The position numbers and the translations under genes are program-made. Below the pieces are notes generated by a model. The model was not told the DNA's origin. It worked only from the letters and a program-made list of their open reading frames with translations, and did not search any database. Below, one piece after another: positions 47,789 to 60,181 of a DNA stretch of 64,000 nucleotides. Position 1 is the stretch's first letter. Each line of letters starts with the position of its first letter. This DNA is from Clitopilus passeckerianus (Eukaryota; Basidiomycota; Agaricomycetes; Agaricales; Entolomataceae). The stretch spans positions 186,001-250,000 of the forward strand of contig CALYLX010000137.1 of NCBI GenBank assembly GCA_944990035.1, given 5' to 3'.

Positions 47789-49381
47789 TTATTGGGGGCA
47801 GTTCGAATCCGAGTAGAGGGTAGCGTCGCCGGGGCCAGCTTGAATGGGATTGCAGCTGCATTTGAGGTTGGTTAGTGTACACTTCTTGTGAATGACACCC
47901 CTGCACGTACCCAGGGAGCTTAGTCAAGACGCCGTCGATAGTCTCAGTAACAACTGGGCTAATCTTGCAAGTGTTGGCAACGGAAGCTTGCTGAACCGTG
48001 AGGAATCTGCAAGCTTCGGTGACACCTAACGGGAGTGAAGAGGTTTATGAGCAAGACCAAAGGGACGAACCAATGCTTGGAAGCATACCTTGACCAGTCT
48101 GATCATTGGGGTTGTTGCACTGATCAATAGCATTCTGGAGGGCGCCCGAGTCCCAACCGTTTTGGAAGTCTCCGTGCCAGGAATAACCTGTCGGGTCTCC
48201 CGTGGCGTAGACGAAGGGCCACTTATCAGTTCCAGGGGTCCAGCGAGATGCGAAGCTGTGGACATCCCAGGTGACTTCGTAGAAGAGCTTCATGAGAGGG
48301 ACTGGGTGGGTCGAAGGGCAAGCACCATTATCGAGGCCAGAGAGGTAGGCAGTGTGGGAGGTGTGATCGGGGGTGTCGACGTTGACACCATCCCAGCAAG
48401 CTATGCAGTTAGTATCAGAGTCTGGGATTGCTCTGAGGGCTTGAAGTTACTCACCGGGCATGTGGATGCGAGCGTTAAAGCCTAACTAACGTGTGAGAGA
48501 CTGGCGTTTGGGCAGGGAAGTAGTTTCATACCAGACTCGCAGTCAGTAGTGGGGAAGCCAGAACCGTCGGTGTTGTCGTAGCCAGGAGCAGGGTAGCGGA
48601 GACAGGCCCACTGAATGGCACGTTCACGAAGCTCACCCTGAGAACCTTCCCCGACGGGGTACCTGGATTGGAAAGACCATCTTGAATACGGGAAGGAGTA
48701 GAGAAAGATAGGTCACCCACTTCTTGCTTCGAGAGGTAGGATTGCCACTGAGCATTTTAAATCCGGCAGGGAACGTCTTTAGACCTTTACCACCGTTGGA
48801 CACATCACCGTCGCCACGGTTTTGGTAGTAGACCAGAAGGCCACCATTGTTGACGGGCTCGAAAGTCTTGGTTTTGGGATCCTGGAAGTAGAGTTTTGGG
48901 AACCCTTCACCAGGGCGTCCAAGCGTGAGTAGATCAACGGAGAGGTTGATAACGTCCAGCTCACAGTAGTTGGAGAGATCCTGGGTGACCTCGCATGATG
49001 TGCACTGCGAAGACCTGAGGTAGTCGTAGGTGCTGTTGGCGCGGAAGTCTATTTTCGTCAGGCTTTGTCCACTCATTGAAACAGCCGCAACTCACTACTG
49101 GCACCATGGATAGTCTAAGAGAAAGCGATCATCAGAAACATGGTCAAGGCAGAGCCATTTGCATGATCCTTACATGAACGTGATTAGACGGGTTCGAGTT
49201 AGGGCTGATGATGGGATCGACACGTTCTAAACACCGTCGTCGTCAGCACATAATCATACTTCGTTCATGCATACCTACCTTGAACAAGAGGGGCAGTACA
49301 AGCAACGCGGAACCACGCATGAGCGGGCCCAGAGTTGACCAAGGCGACAAAGATGGCAGCAAAAGCAGGAGAGCGCTTCAT
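47789..49381 (-). CDS. Secreted DUF1996 protein, paralogue 1
   Basis: Signal peptide KRSPAFAAIFVALVNSGPAHA, then the DUF1996 start AWFRVACTAPLVQ, RVDPIISPNSNPSNHVHTI and the Cys pair in YDYLRSSQCTSCEVTQDLS. Next come FPKLYFQDPKTKTFEPVNNG, LLVYYQNRGDGDV, CLRYPAPGYDNTDGSGFP, ACWDGVNVDTPDH, LDNGACPSTHPVPLMKLFYE, WPFVYATGDPTGYSWHGDF and a C-terminal TLYSDSNCPQ. About seven introns, all in frame: this is the only full-length copy of the four without a visible break. DUF1996 proteins are secreted fungal proteins with conserved His/Cys/Asp residues; no activity is established that I can cite. Upstream elements are listed separately. Confidence 0.9.
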
Positions 49382-49428
49382 AGCGATGATGAGTTAGTTT
49401 GCTGAAGTTAGAGCTCAATTCTGAGAGG

Positions 49429-49436
49429 CTTTTATA
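49429..49436 (-). promoter_or_regulatory. TATA box, DUF1996 paralogue 1
   Basis: TATAAAAG on the minus strand, about 50 bp before the ATG at 49381; same spacing in all four paralogues. Confidence 0.65.
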
Positions 49437-49717
49437 GGTTCCTGAGAGCTTAACATGGCGTATGTGTGTGGTCCGGCATCGCATTATTGGCTCAAGGAAA
49501 CATACAGAAAGTGCGTGTGACACGAGGCATGGTCATTGACGATAAGCCTGATGACCAGTTAGGTTCGCCAGGTGTTGCTGAATCTGGGATCTTGACCCAT
49601 AGGAACAAACGAGATACGATTCATAGAGCACCGAGCGACTACCGGAACGTGATGGTTATACAAGACGGAAAAACGGAGAGGGTACGTGACTGTTTGGCAG
49701 GCTAAAAATAACCCACA

Positions 49718-49735
49718 CGCCACAAGCGATCAAAA
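49718..49735 (-). promoter_or_regulatory. Shared upstream motif, DUF1996 paralogue 1
   Basis: TTTTGATCGCTTGTGGCG on the minus strand, 337 bp before the ATG. Identical at 53285-53302 and 16/18 at 62908-62925. Confidence 0.6.
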
Positions 49736-51367
49736 CTTTTCTGATCCCTCTTCTTTCTCTTCCTATCATCAGCACGCACAAGTTTTTCTGGGACCTCAAT
49801 CATCTGAATTACAATGCGATTCAATAGTCATGCGGTTCGAAGACAACCAGTCTGTCCTTGTTCATGAAACCAAGTAACGATCAGCAGACCTGTCTTATAC
49901 GCGATCGTCCCTCCATGTTTATTTCTGGCGCTTTCATGACGTTGTTTGGTTTTCTGAGCTGAGCCAACAGCTGACAGTCTCACTTCTTGGAAACTTATTT
50001 TGCTCTCGGTATACGTCGAAGGTGACTGTCTACAGCTCCTGTGTGGCCTCATCCCCAAGGCAACTCCAAGTTAATTCGAGATAATACGGCGGACGATTCG
50101 TTTGTTCGACACTAGCAACTATTCTGGGTTTTGACTTCCCCGGAACAGAGAAGGAAGCTCAAAACTGTGTTAGCTAGTCTGCTGAGAGCTGCGGTGAACT
50201 CCACTCAATGCCGGGACATGGTTAATCTTCTGCACGAACTGCTGAACTAGTACTAAAATAACGTGCTCGCTCTAGCAAAAACCCACATTCTATCGAAGTA
50301 GTTGTCCAAACTATTTTTTCTACGAGTAACGTGGACAAGATAGATGGTTCCTAATGATGTTTGAATAGAATCGGGCGTCAGAATGAGCGGATTAGTCCGA
50401 CTTTGGGGTAATGTCTGGTTGTAAACGCAGGACCTCGGTGCCGACTCCGCCGTTGCTAAATATAATACCACGGATAGTACCCGAATCTTAGCTTCTGGCA
50501 CATTCTGTCCGAATATGGATCATCGCACTGAAATTCTCTTGCATTAGCCGTTAGGAGACGTTTGTCGTAGCGCAAGACTCACATACTCCCTTCTGACGGT
50601 GACTGAGGACATGTGCTACATGATAGCATCATGGCGTTAACTAATCAATTTATGAAAAAGGCGTGTTTGAAAAGAAAGCCTGAAACTAATGAGTAATCGG
50701 GAGTGGTATGGAAAAGTATACATCGAATCTGTTTCAAAGTGGACCACCATTGTTGCTTCGGAATCCCGGCCAAATATTCGCTCATGGTTTATAACGAATG
50801 GGAGTAGGAATTTAAATCTGACCTATGGGGCTATAGGCATCGAGAACACCTCCATGAAGGCTACTTTGACTATCTTGTTCCGGATTTCAACATTCTTCCA
50901 GATAAAGAACCTAGAGGATGCCGCCGCTTGCTCTTTCGGGCCGGGGTTTGTTTCGGGGCTCAATGTAAATCGTCACCATGGTCAAAGGAGCATGGAAAGT
51001 ATTCACGGTGAGGGTTTTTTGTAGGGCCACATCTTAGCCGTTGTCTATACTTTCCTATTCGCTCGTGCAAGAGGAAACTATTGGTATCCAACAAATTGAC
51101 GGCAGGTACCAGAATCAAGGTGCAACTTCCCAAGAGCGTAGAACAAAACCAAGTAGGTGTTCGAGAATACAGTATGGCATGAGCGAGCACATCCACCTCC
51201 ACGACAAGTCCTCATGAAGTAAAGCGCTATCCTTTAAAACACATATAACATTTGACGGGGACATACATTTACAAAGAATCTGTAATGCTTTCAAGTTAAT
51301 CATTTATAGTAAGACCTTTTTCCAAACCCAAAATTTCGTCGGCGGCCATATCATCCATCGTCACCGC

Positions 51368-52964
51368 TTAGAAGGGGCAGTTGGAACTGGAGTAGAGGGT
51401 GGCAGCACCAGGGCCGGGTTGAACGGGATTGCATCTGCGGGAGTCATTTCAGTACCGAAAGACAAACGAGGCATGGTATTCCAACGATTGACGTACCCAG
51501 GGAGCTTGTTCAAGACACCACCGTCAACTTGCTCATTGACGACTGGGCTGATCTTGCATGTGTCGGCAGTGCCCTGAGACTGAACGGTGAAGAAGGGGCA
51601 AGCTTCGGTGATACCTACATCGAGACACCGTTGAGTAACCGTGCAGCAGGAATCAAGGAGTCGCATGAACGCACCATTTCCGGTTTGATCGTTGGGGTTG
51701 TCGCACTGGTCGATAGCATTTTGGAGGGCGGTGACGTCCCAGCCGTTCTGGAAGTCTCCGTGCCAGGAGTAACCAGTCGGGTCACCAGTGGCGTAGAGGA
51801 AAGGCCACTTGTCAACACCAGGATTCCAGCGGCCGGCGAAGCTATGGACGTCCCAGGTAACCTCATAGAAGAGCTTCATGAGATAGACGGGATGAGTCGA
51901 GGGGCAAACACCGTTATCGAGGACGGAAAGGAAGGCAACGTGGGACTTGTGGTCAGCAGAGTCGACATTGACGCCATCCCAGCAAGCTGCAAACGATACG
52001 TGAGATCTTTGAACTCGTTTTATGAAGGTGACACTTACCAGGCATGTGAAGACGACTTTGGAAGCCTGTGTGACTTATGAGAGCGTCTTCAATGAGAGCA
52101 TAGAAAAGTTCGTACCAGCCTCGCAGTCAGTCCAGGGAAGCCGCCGTTGCCACCGTCGTTGTTGTAGTAGTCAGGGTTGGGGGTCGTGTAGCGAAGGCAA
52201 GCCCACTGAATGGCGCGTTCTGCGAGTTCGGCCTGATCACCTTGACCGACAGGATACCTTTGTTTTCCGTAAACTTCGAGAATCTCGGTGCGATATGTGG
52301 GCGAACGAAACTCACTTCTTGCTTCGGCGAGTGGGGTCTCCACTGATCATCTTGAAACCCGGAGGGAAGGCTTTGATACCCTTCCCCATTCCTCGCCGCA
52401 CCTGCACCACGGTTTTGGTAGTAGATTAAAAGACCGCCATTGGGGACGGCTTCGAATTTCTTGGTTTTAGGGTCTTGGAAATAGAGCTTTGGGAACCCTG
52501 CGCAGAGCAGTTGATTAGTCTCCGAGAAAGTAAGTCGACCGATATACACACAGTAGTTCGAGAGATCCTGTTTGACAACGCAGTTTGTGCACCTTGAGGC
52601 CCTCAAGTAGTCAAAAGTGGCATTAGCCCGGAAATCTAGTTTCGTTAGTTCATGGGAATTCAGATCTTCTAGCGCAGTATACTTACTGGCACCACCGTGA
52701 ACCGTCTGGGAGCGAGCGTCAAGAATTCTGGCAGGAGTGGCGCAGTACTCAAGTACTCACATGGACGTGATTAGACGGGGTGGTGTTGGGGCTGATGATG
52801 GGATCGACACGTTCTGAGCATCATGGTCAGCGCAGATTCATACGTGTCCATCGAGACATACCATGGACGATTGGGCCAGTACAAGGGACACGGAACCACG
52901 CCTGAGCGGGCACGGTGTTGACCACAGCGACGAAGAGAGCGGCGAAAGCAGGAGAGAACTTCAT
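51368..52964 (-). CDS. Secreted DUF1996 protein, paralogue 2 (two frame breaks)
   Basis: Signal peptide MKFSPAFAALFVAVVNTVPA-type, then AWFRVPCTGPIVHG, LRASRCTNCVVKQDLSNYC, FPKLYFQDPKTKKFEAVPNG, LLIYYQNRGAGAARNG, CLRYTTPNPDYYNNDGG, LDNGVCPSTHPVYLMKLFYE, WPFLYATGDPTGYSWHGDFQ, and end TLYSSSNCPF at 51368. Compared with paralogues 1 and 3, two frame breaks occur. The G run at 52384-52387 (plus-strand CCCC) is short by two (or long by one) before KGIKAFPPGF. Near 52132-52133 one base is missing before ACT GAC TGC. The intron after the RSKK block is expected at about 52255-52315. The array position makes gene conversion or repeat-related assembly error possible. Confidence 0.8.
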
Positions 52965-53012
52965 AGCAACTTCGAGTGAATCTGCTGAAGATGCAAGGAC
53001 ATTATGCAGAGC

Positions 53013-53020
53013 TTTATATA
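53013..53020 (-). promoter_or_regulatory. TATA box, DUF1996 paralogue 2
   Basis: TATATAAA on the minus strand, about 50 bp before the ATG at 52964. Confidence 0.6.
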
Positions 53021-53284
53021 CAATTTCCACATGCTGAGCAGCCTACAAACGGCAAGTACACTCGTCGCAGTATTGGCTCAATGGTGGCCTGGCAGCAAAC
53101 GTGTGACCTGATACAAGTGTTGACCCGGTGACTCTGCCAAGGGAAGATCGCCTAACGGTTTTAGATCTTAATTCTGGGAAGTCGACGAGAAAGAACCCAT
53201 TGGGCAGCAAGACCTACTGTCCGGGGTGTCCAACAGAGACGACGGAAAAATCCCGATGGTCGTGACTTCGCGGCAACTTCGCGG

Positions 53285-53302
53285 CGCCACAAGCGATCAA
53301 AA
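53285..53302 (-). promoter_or_regulatory. Shared upstream motif, DUF1996 paralogue 2
   Basis: Exact 18-base match to 49718-49735, 321 bp before the ATG. Flanking bases also resemble each other. Confidence 0.6.
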
Positions 53303-54493
53303 ATTATTGATCCTGTTTGTTGCCTGTCGTATGCAAACACGAAAATCTCTTAGGACCTCGCCCAGCTGAACTGACAACAAGATGTTGCACGCATGTGGGA
53401 TCAAGGTCGTAGAATATTTTCATATCCCCCTAGATCTTCAGCAGATCTGGCGGTGTTCTCTATCACTTGCTCAGAAACTCTCCGACGCCCAACTTCTTGC
53501 AACTTCGTCGAAAATGCAGTAGGTTCCCCTGACCGTGCCATCCAAATGGCCGTTTACGCAGGCTCGAAGAGTTGGTCCTGAGGCAGCACCGAGATTTATT
53601 AACCTGATGGAACTATTCCTCTGGTTACACTCGAAGTGAACGGTAAAACACGGCGGTCCGAATTTATAATTCCGTGAATTAGGCTTGAATTCATGATTTG
53701 CCGGAACACGACAAGTAGTCTGATGACCCTGTTAATTTGGTCTCCTGAGAATTATGGGTGGCCACTCGAGGCCGGCATGGTCCACGCTTTTCTCTAAATG
53801 ATCGAAAGAGAAGCCAACTTGGCATCGAGACCCACTTTACGTCGATTGAATGTAATATTGCCGAGCCTGGATGATTTCAGCCTGCTCAGCGTCTAATGAC
53901 GTTGATTTGTGGAGCTCCACATCTTGTTATATGGGGTAGAAATCAATAATACAGCAAGTCGTCGGTCCTGACATCCGCTCTGCTTTAGCGAACCGCGTGG
54001 AACTCGAGAAAGGCAATCACGGTCATATACGGCTGCTTTTGGGTTCTGCCATACTGTTCCAGAGCTTGTTCCCGGAGGCAATTACTAGCACAGACCTCTG
54101 TTCCAAAGTAACCTAAGGTAACAGTGTAGAAAAAATGTGCGACCGAGAATTAGCTGAGAAGACAGAGCCAGATTGCCAGAACTCGGAGACATTATCTTGC
54201 TGTTAACAGTTCCAGTCATATGTAGGTGTCCCCCAGGTAGACCAAGCGCTTTGTTGAAGTCTTTTGCGCTGCTTTTTGTGTAGATCATTTAGAACAGAGC
54301 TGAACGCCAACCCGGATGTTAGTACGAAATGTATCGAAATCGAAATTCGAGCTTAGTGAATATGACACCCAGGTGAAGAACTCAAAATATTTATGATCGA
54401 CATTCACGTGGGGGATTTTGGGTTATATAGTACATGCGAGGTTTTCAACTAAACGACTGGAATATTTACAGATGCCGTAACACATGTCTCTGC

Positions 54494-56232
54494 TTAATGA
54501 ATCGGGCAGTTAGAGTCGGAGTAGAGGGTAGCATCACCGGGGCCAGCTTGAATGGGATTGCAACTGAGTGACCTAGTTAGCGACTAGTAACATCTGGAGA
54601 GCTCGCACAGAAGACCTACCCAGGAAGCCTGTCAAGGACTCCGTCAATTTTCTCGCTGACGACTGGGCTGGTCTTGCACTTGTCTCCTTCGGAGGCTGCA
54701 GTGACGGTGAGGAATTTGCAAGCCTCGGTCACACCTAGCCGAGGTCAGTAAATCTGACAGATCGAGGGTGCATCGATTCATTTACCATTTCCAGTCTGAT
54801 CATTCGGGTTGTCGCATTGATCGATAGCACTTTGAAGGGCATTGGTTTCCCAACCGTTCTGGAAGTCCGCGTGCCAGGAGTAACCGGTCGGGTCGCCGGT
54901 GGCGTAGACGAAAGGCCACTTGTCAGTTCCGGGCCTCCAGCGGCCAGCAAACGCGTGAACATCCCAGGTGATCTCGTAGAACAACTTCATGAGATAGACG
55001 GGGTGAGTGGATGGGCAAGAACCATTATCCAAGCCGGAGAGGTAGGCAGTGTGGGAGGTGTGATCGGCGGTGTCGACGTTCTAAACCCATAGTTAGTAAG
55101 TTGATACTTTAAACATAGTAACAATGCGTGCCTTGCCATCCCAGCATGCTGCAATGAAGAGATTAGGTTCAGGTCTGAGATTCGGAAACGATCAACATAC
55201 CAGGCATGTGGACACGTGCGTTGAAGCCTATACAATTGTGAGAAAGGTCTTCAAACGACAATGTTCACCGATTCTTACCAGACTCGCAATCAGTGGTGGG
55301 GAAGCCTGAGCCATCGGTGTTGTCGTAGCCAGGAGTAGGGTAGCGGAGGCAGGCCCATTGAATGGCACGTTCCCTGAGTTCAGCTTGGGAACCTTGTCCG
55401 ACAGGGTATCTGAGGTAAATGATTAGAACCGAGATTCCGATTACTACGGTGAAACCGGGGGTTGATGACGAACTTCTTGGAACGGGAGAAAGGATTGCCT
55501 CCGAGCATTTTGAACCCGGCAGGGAAGGCCTTGAGACCGCTGCCGCCATTCTTTTTGTCTCCATCACCACGATTTTGGTAGTAGACCAGAAGGCCTGAAA
55601 CTCTATTTCAATATCGAGGCGTAAATCATTCGTAGTGGCAAAAATTTACCTCCGTTGGAGACAGGTTCGAATTTTTGGTGGAAGGATCCTGGAAGTAGAG
55701 CTTCGGGAACCCTAGTCACGAATTTGTGAGCTAAATCCAGTGAAAATTGCATGAAAAGATTACAGTAGTTCGAGAGATCCTAAACATAGCACTTGATCAG
55801 AAAACGAAGTGCTAGGGTCCCGAATGTAAACATACCTGAGAAACAAGGCACGACGTGCACTTTGAGGCTCTCAGATAGTCGTAGGTGCTGTTAGCACGGA
55901 AATCTATAGATATTGTGGGTCAGAGGATGTGCCGTGGCGGCATAGCTCGCTCTTACTTTGTGCACCATGGACGGTCTAGGACGGAAATGTCAAAGGTAGT
56001 ACGTATGGCAAAATGGAACCACTCACATGGACATGGTTAGAAGGAACAGTATTAGGACTGATGACAGGATCGACACGTTCTGAATACAACATAAACAGAC
56101 GGAAGCTTTAATCATAGCAAAACTCTCACCTTGGACCAAAGGGGAGGTGCACGCGACTCGGAACCACGCATTCACCGGGGCCGAGGCTACGAGAGCGACC
56201 AAGAGAGAGCTCAAAGCAGGAGTGAGTTGCAT
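54494..56232 (-). CDS. Secreted DUF1996 protein, paralogue 3 (one frame break)
   Basis: Signal peptide MQLTPALSSLLVALVASAPV-type, then NAWFRVACTSPLVQ, YDYLRASKCTSC, FPKLYFQDPSTK, CLRYPTPGYDNTDGSGFP, DNGSCPSTHPVYLMKLFYE, WPFVYATGDPTGYSWHADF and the end TLYSDSNCPIH at 54494. The A run after DPST reads as five A (plus-strand T5 at 55672-55676), but the family frame (KKFEPVSNGG) requires six. With five, the frame is lost before the next exon, whose phase is otherwise conserved. It has two more introns than paralogue 1, including one inside the NGG-LLVYY block. It lacks the shared upstream motif found for the other three. Confidence 0.82.
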
Positions 56233-57529
56233 TTCGTGTTTGACTATGGGTTGTCTGTCCGTTCCACCGCAATTTCTTTGCACCTTTTATACGAAAAACT
56301 GTCCACGGTAATCGTTGGAGTCACCACTTCGAAATGCACAATCCACATCTTGGCCGCTTCTGAGTAAATGTAATTCTGTCATTGATGTTGGTCTCCAACG
56401 CATAGCTTGAGCCTAAGATTCTGGTAACAGACCATGCCCATCCGTCCAGCCGAATGTTCGAAAGAGATCTCGGAAAAACAGAACTGTCCGAATAAGGTTG
56501 AAAGTTGCCGTGTGACCTCTCTAGACTCTGAAGATTTAGCTCACCTCGGGCTGATCGACATGTGGAATGTTGAGGACCCACCCACATCTCGCCGTTGAAC
56601 TGAGAAAAAGTATCAGCAGACACGCTCACCCACACTGTTCTGTATCAGTGTAACTCGTTACCATAAGTTTTCGCGCCCGTCTTGGCTTCTAATTGATTAG
56701 CAAGAGGTCAGATCATTCCTGGTCACTACCGTCGACACTCCGCATGATCCTCTTCTTCGCGATTGTTGTCCTAATATCCGTTGAAGTGGATGATGTACCA
56801 GACAGTCTTGTGGCGAGCCATTATTGCAGGAACCGCTCGGAACGTCATCACTTGACAACTGCCAGGGTATGCCAAGACAAAGGTACAAGAAGCCTGCCCT
56901 TAAAATACCCATCAAAACGATCAGCCTCCTTCCTTTTGAGAAAACGGAAATGCGGGGTAGCACAAAGTCACCTAAAAGCCTATTTTGAAAGATCTTCAGC
57001 TGTTTCCGTCGAATCAATGGAGACTTACTGAAGAAAGATAGGAACGGGCAGGTCTAACCTACGCTCAAGGGAGAAGAGAAAATTTTCGATCCATCTGCGG
57101 TTTTACGTCCCTCATCAGAAGATTGAACAAAAGTCGGGTTCTCGGTGCCGCGACCATCTGGTACACAGGTCAGTTGCCAACCTGCCAAAGCCATACCCAC
57201 TTCGGTTGTCTTTTCTTCGATCACCACCCCACAGCCCCAGATAACCCCAGACTTCCTCGGTCTCGGATGCCGAAATATGTGCCTCGCGCACCTGATGAAT
57301 AGCCGCAGCAGATGGGCGATAAGTTTACAAGAAGTCTAATGCAAAAATTGGCTCAACTGCCAAACTAGTGACATCTGGATGGATCTGGCGGGATTCAGCT
57401 GCACTGGGTAGTGCGTCATTGGGTCGGTAAACAATAGGAATTGAAGAGTTGTATCGGGAACGAACAGGAATCGAAAAGATTCGAACATCGCATTCCGGAT
57501 AGGTAAGTTGTACAGAAATGTTCGTATGG
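56233..57529. other. Intergenic, 1.3 kb, no gene supported
   Basis: 5' flank of paralogue 3 and 3' flank of the CBM1 gene. Opposing frames of about 110 codons at 56693-57031 are unrecognised and likely chance. Confidence 0.45.
56284..56291 (-). promoter_or_regulatory. TATA box, DUF1996 paralogue 3
   Basis: TATAAAAG on the minus strand, about 52 bp before the ATG at 56232. Confidence 0.6.
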
Positions 57530-58389
57530 TTAACACAAACAAGGCAAGTGCATTGTGACCAACGTGCAAGTCTTTCCCGCAGGTGTGTCATTACCCTGCT
57601 GGAGGTAAACGTCATAGAACGAGGCGCTGCTGGAAGGGCAAGCGATGAAGTTGAGCTGCCTGGGGTTTGTTGTAATGATTGTGTCTCCCTCCAAGCCCCA
57701 ATTTGTCGTTTTGGCAGTCGAGTCCAAAGTCAAAGTTTTATACGACTGGGAACCGCTGGAGTCGATATTGAGGTAAAGCTTGGAACCGCTGGAACTGTTC
57801 AAAGAAATTGTGCCACCAATCGTGAAGCGGCCGGAGGAGGCTTCCGGACCCAGCTGAGGCTTCCCACCTACACCACGAACAATTATTCAGAGGTTGATCC
57901 GCCCAACGACTCTACAGCCAGTACTTACCATTGTTCTGTAGGTAGAAGTGGAAAACCGGGTCTTGGACCGTACGAATCTGCGAGCCGGTGGCGGCTGGCC
58001 CAGAGCTGGTTGTAGTCGGCGGTGTCGTAGTCGTGCCAGGGTTCGACGTTGGACTAGGTGTCGTCGTCGTCGGAGGTGCACTTCCAGGTAAGCATTGGGA
58101 ATAATCTAATCATGATGACCAGTCATTCGGGGGCCGAGATAAGATACGTCAACGGAACATACAAGGATTGCTATACGTGCAAGTGTAGCCCGATACGCAG
58201 GTTGTCGAGCCTGACCTGAAAAGTGACGATCAACAAGGACATGGAACTTTGTGGATCGTGTTCGGGCTAGGTGGGTTAAAAGATAGGAACTTACCAGCCT
58301 TGGCCGCCACATTGTCCCCAGGCAGGTGACTGGCCGAGAGCGACGGCTGTGACTGAGGCGAGCGCGATAGCAAGAGTAAAGCGAACCAT
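57530..58389 (-). CDS. Secreted CBM1 protein with uncharacterised C-terminal domain
   Basis: A signal peptide (RFTLAIALASVTAVALGQ) is followed at once by a fungal cellulose-binding module CBM1: AWGQCGGQGW, GSTTCVSGYTCTYSN and YYSQCLPGS, with the four cysteines and aromatic face residues present. A Thr/Pro-rich O-glycosylation-type linker (about 45 residues) follows. The last domain, about 120 residues, contains PVFHFYLQNN, GRFTIGGTISLNSSSGSKLY, NWGLEGDTIITTNPRQLNFI and ends near TCTLVTMHLPCLC. Its alternating polar/hydrophobic strands suggest a beta-sandwich. I do not recognise it as a glycoside hydrolase or LPMO family and see no catalytic motif. A role at plant cell wall or another glucan/chitin surface is inferred from CBM1. 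Confidence 0.85.
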
Positions 58390-58712
58390 TTGCTCCCGTG
58401 CCACATATCAATCGAATGGGGTCTTATAACATGACTTTAAAAATTTCGGTGGCAACTCGCGATAATTAGAATCTTCTACAACAATCATCGGATGTTTCTT
58501 GGCTGTTTTCGTCGATATTTGCCTCGTCGTCGGCAAAGAGCCATGTAGTCATGGGGCAAGCCATCATTGAAGCGGTGATAAATTCTCCGACTGCAAACAA
58601 GCTGAATGAACGTAGGAAAATCTAACAACCCAAGAATCTTATAGCTGTAAGCATAGAATTCAGGCTTTTCATGCAATGCAGATAGTTTTGAATCCATTTC
58701 AAGACGAACGAG
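58390..58712. other. Short intergenic region
   Basis: May contain a further 3' exon of the F-box gene: a minus-strand frame at about 58490-58590 reads ADDEANIDENSQ, but no splice junction could be fixed. Confidence 0.4.
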
Positions 58713-59743
58713 TTAAACAACGCCGAGAAAACAAGGATATGATTCGGGTGATTCGCGGATCTCCATGTTCCGTCCTGGCGGGTGCAGATACACCTGACCT
58801 CTACATTTTCTATACGACTGAACTGTATCGGATCCGTTCCTTGCAACGGAAGCGACGCTGTACGTCATCAGCCTCAGTGTGGGAATTGACGAAAGTGAAG
58901 GATGGTTCTTGATTGTACTCTCCGCCGTGTCTGCCATTGGTTTGAAGTATATCGACAGGTCTGTCAACGAGCCGGACAATAAATTGAGGAGGTCGTAAAT
59001 TGAGGTAGCCACTCTATCAGAAACGTTTCGTATTCTCAGAATGGATATTGGAGGAATGAAACAGAGCTGAGCTTCTGTTGTGGCATGAATTCCGAACCGT
59101 GGTACATCCGAAGAACAAAGTGATCCCAACCAAGCAACGAGATTTTGACATTCGCGTTCTCTGTGTCCAATGTGACGTCCCTTAGGCCAGCTGGCAAGTG
59201 GAAGGAAGGGATTGGTGAATCAGGTCTTCTAAAGGAGACGCCACTTATCTCCAAGATTTGCAGAGTAGGGAAGGCGCAGACGTATTTAAGGAGTGCGGAT
59301 TCGTCTTCGAATTGAATACCCAAGAGCCGGAGCGATGTCAAATGAGGTAGTACAGGGAACCCAGTAGCGATTAAGGGGAAGGGTTCTCCAAACCAGGAGC
59401 TCAAAGACAGGTGCTCCATGTTTGGAAATGAGCCAATGATTCTTGACAATGTTGCTGCAGTTTGAAGGCCAGGGAGATGCTGAATTGGATCTCCAATTGC
59501 AAGTGTCCGGACTTGAAAGTTGAAGGTGCACTTCGAAGATTGCGAATTAAGGATGTGGTGCAAAGCATCCATGTTCGACCGACCGACGCGCAGGAAGGAG
59601 AAGGCACGAGCCCTACTCGTAATGAGAAGCTGTCTTCCTGAGATTGCGCAGTCATTAAGAGTCTTGGAATCGTGGCGTGGTATGTACTGAATGATCTTGT
59701 CCGTCAACTCAGGTGGAACGTGGAGAGGTGAAGGCGCAGCCAT
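58713..59743 (-). CDS. F-box-like protein with leucine-rich part
   Basis: Likely substrate adaptor of an SCF-type ubiquitin ligase. The N-terminus (PLHVPPELTDKIIQYIPR, TLNDCAISGRQLLITSRARA) is the degenerate F-box typical of large Agaricomycete F-box families, followed by leucine-rich strands (HLSLSSWFGEPFPL, LTSLRLLGIQFEDES, PTLQILEISGVSF). The frame changes near 59130. A 56-nt intron with a weak donor (GTTGGG) and acceptor CAACAG joins in phase to the second frame (CFIPPISILRIRNVSD, LLNLLSGSLTDLSIYF), which continues the same style of protein. Without it the product would end at 59036. Such genes often vary among strains; no partner is implied. Confidence 0.65.
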
Positions 59744-60181
59744 TCCGCAAGCGAATGTCTAAACCACCAGGGCTAGAGACAGTAGATAGAGACAAGATAG
59801 AAGCATCATTAGGGGCATTCAGCCGCCCATTAAAGTGAGTCCGATCTTCAACTGGGTTAGTAGAGAATCATGGAACGGTTGGGGTTAGAATTTTTCTTCG
59901 GGTTCACCAAGCAGGACAGTACGATTCACCTTTCAACCCGACTTCATGGTGGATCTAGTCATTTCAGGCGCAGGTCAAGTCGGAGATAGCACGAATAAGC
60001 ATATGAACGCTCAGCTCAGGTCCATCCCAGTGGTCGAAACATGGAGGACAGGACTGGATTGTGGATGGGGATAGAAATGATGGATGATGGTGGCTGGGCA
60101 CATCGGCAACCTGCTCCAGTGCAAGCTCATCGCTATCCGCAGTGACGACAAAACTTTTATAAAGCACCACCATCTGCTGGT
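59744..60181. other. Divergent promoter of F-box and chitinase genes
   Basis: The F-box and chitinase genes start 438 bp apart. TATAAAG at 60158-60164 is only about 20 bp from the chitinase ATG, too close for a usual leader unless transcription starts almost at the codon. Confidence 0.4.

Larger units (their letters stand above)
49382..51367. other. Intergenic, 2.0 kb, no gene supported
   Basis: Includes the promoter of paralogue 1 with the shared motif at 49718-49735. A 111-codon frame at 50689-51024 has no family, signal or splice support. Confidence 0.45.
52965..54493. other. Intergenic, 1.5 kb, no gene supported
   Basis: Holds the paralogue 2 promoter, with the shared motif at 53285-53302. 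Remaining open frames are short and unrecognised. Confidence 0.45.

Noticed and set aside
50689..51024. 111-codon open frame in the DUF1996 array
   Set aside because: No recognisable features and no counterpart next to the other paralogues.
59036..59130. Frameshift in the F-box gene
   Set aside because: A 56-nt GT..AG intron joins the two frames exactly in phase, so no break is needed.
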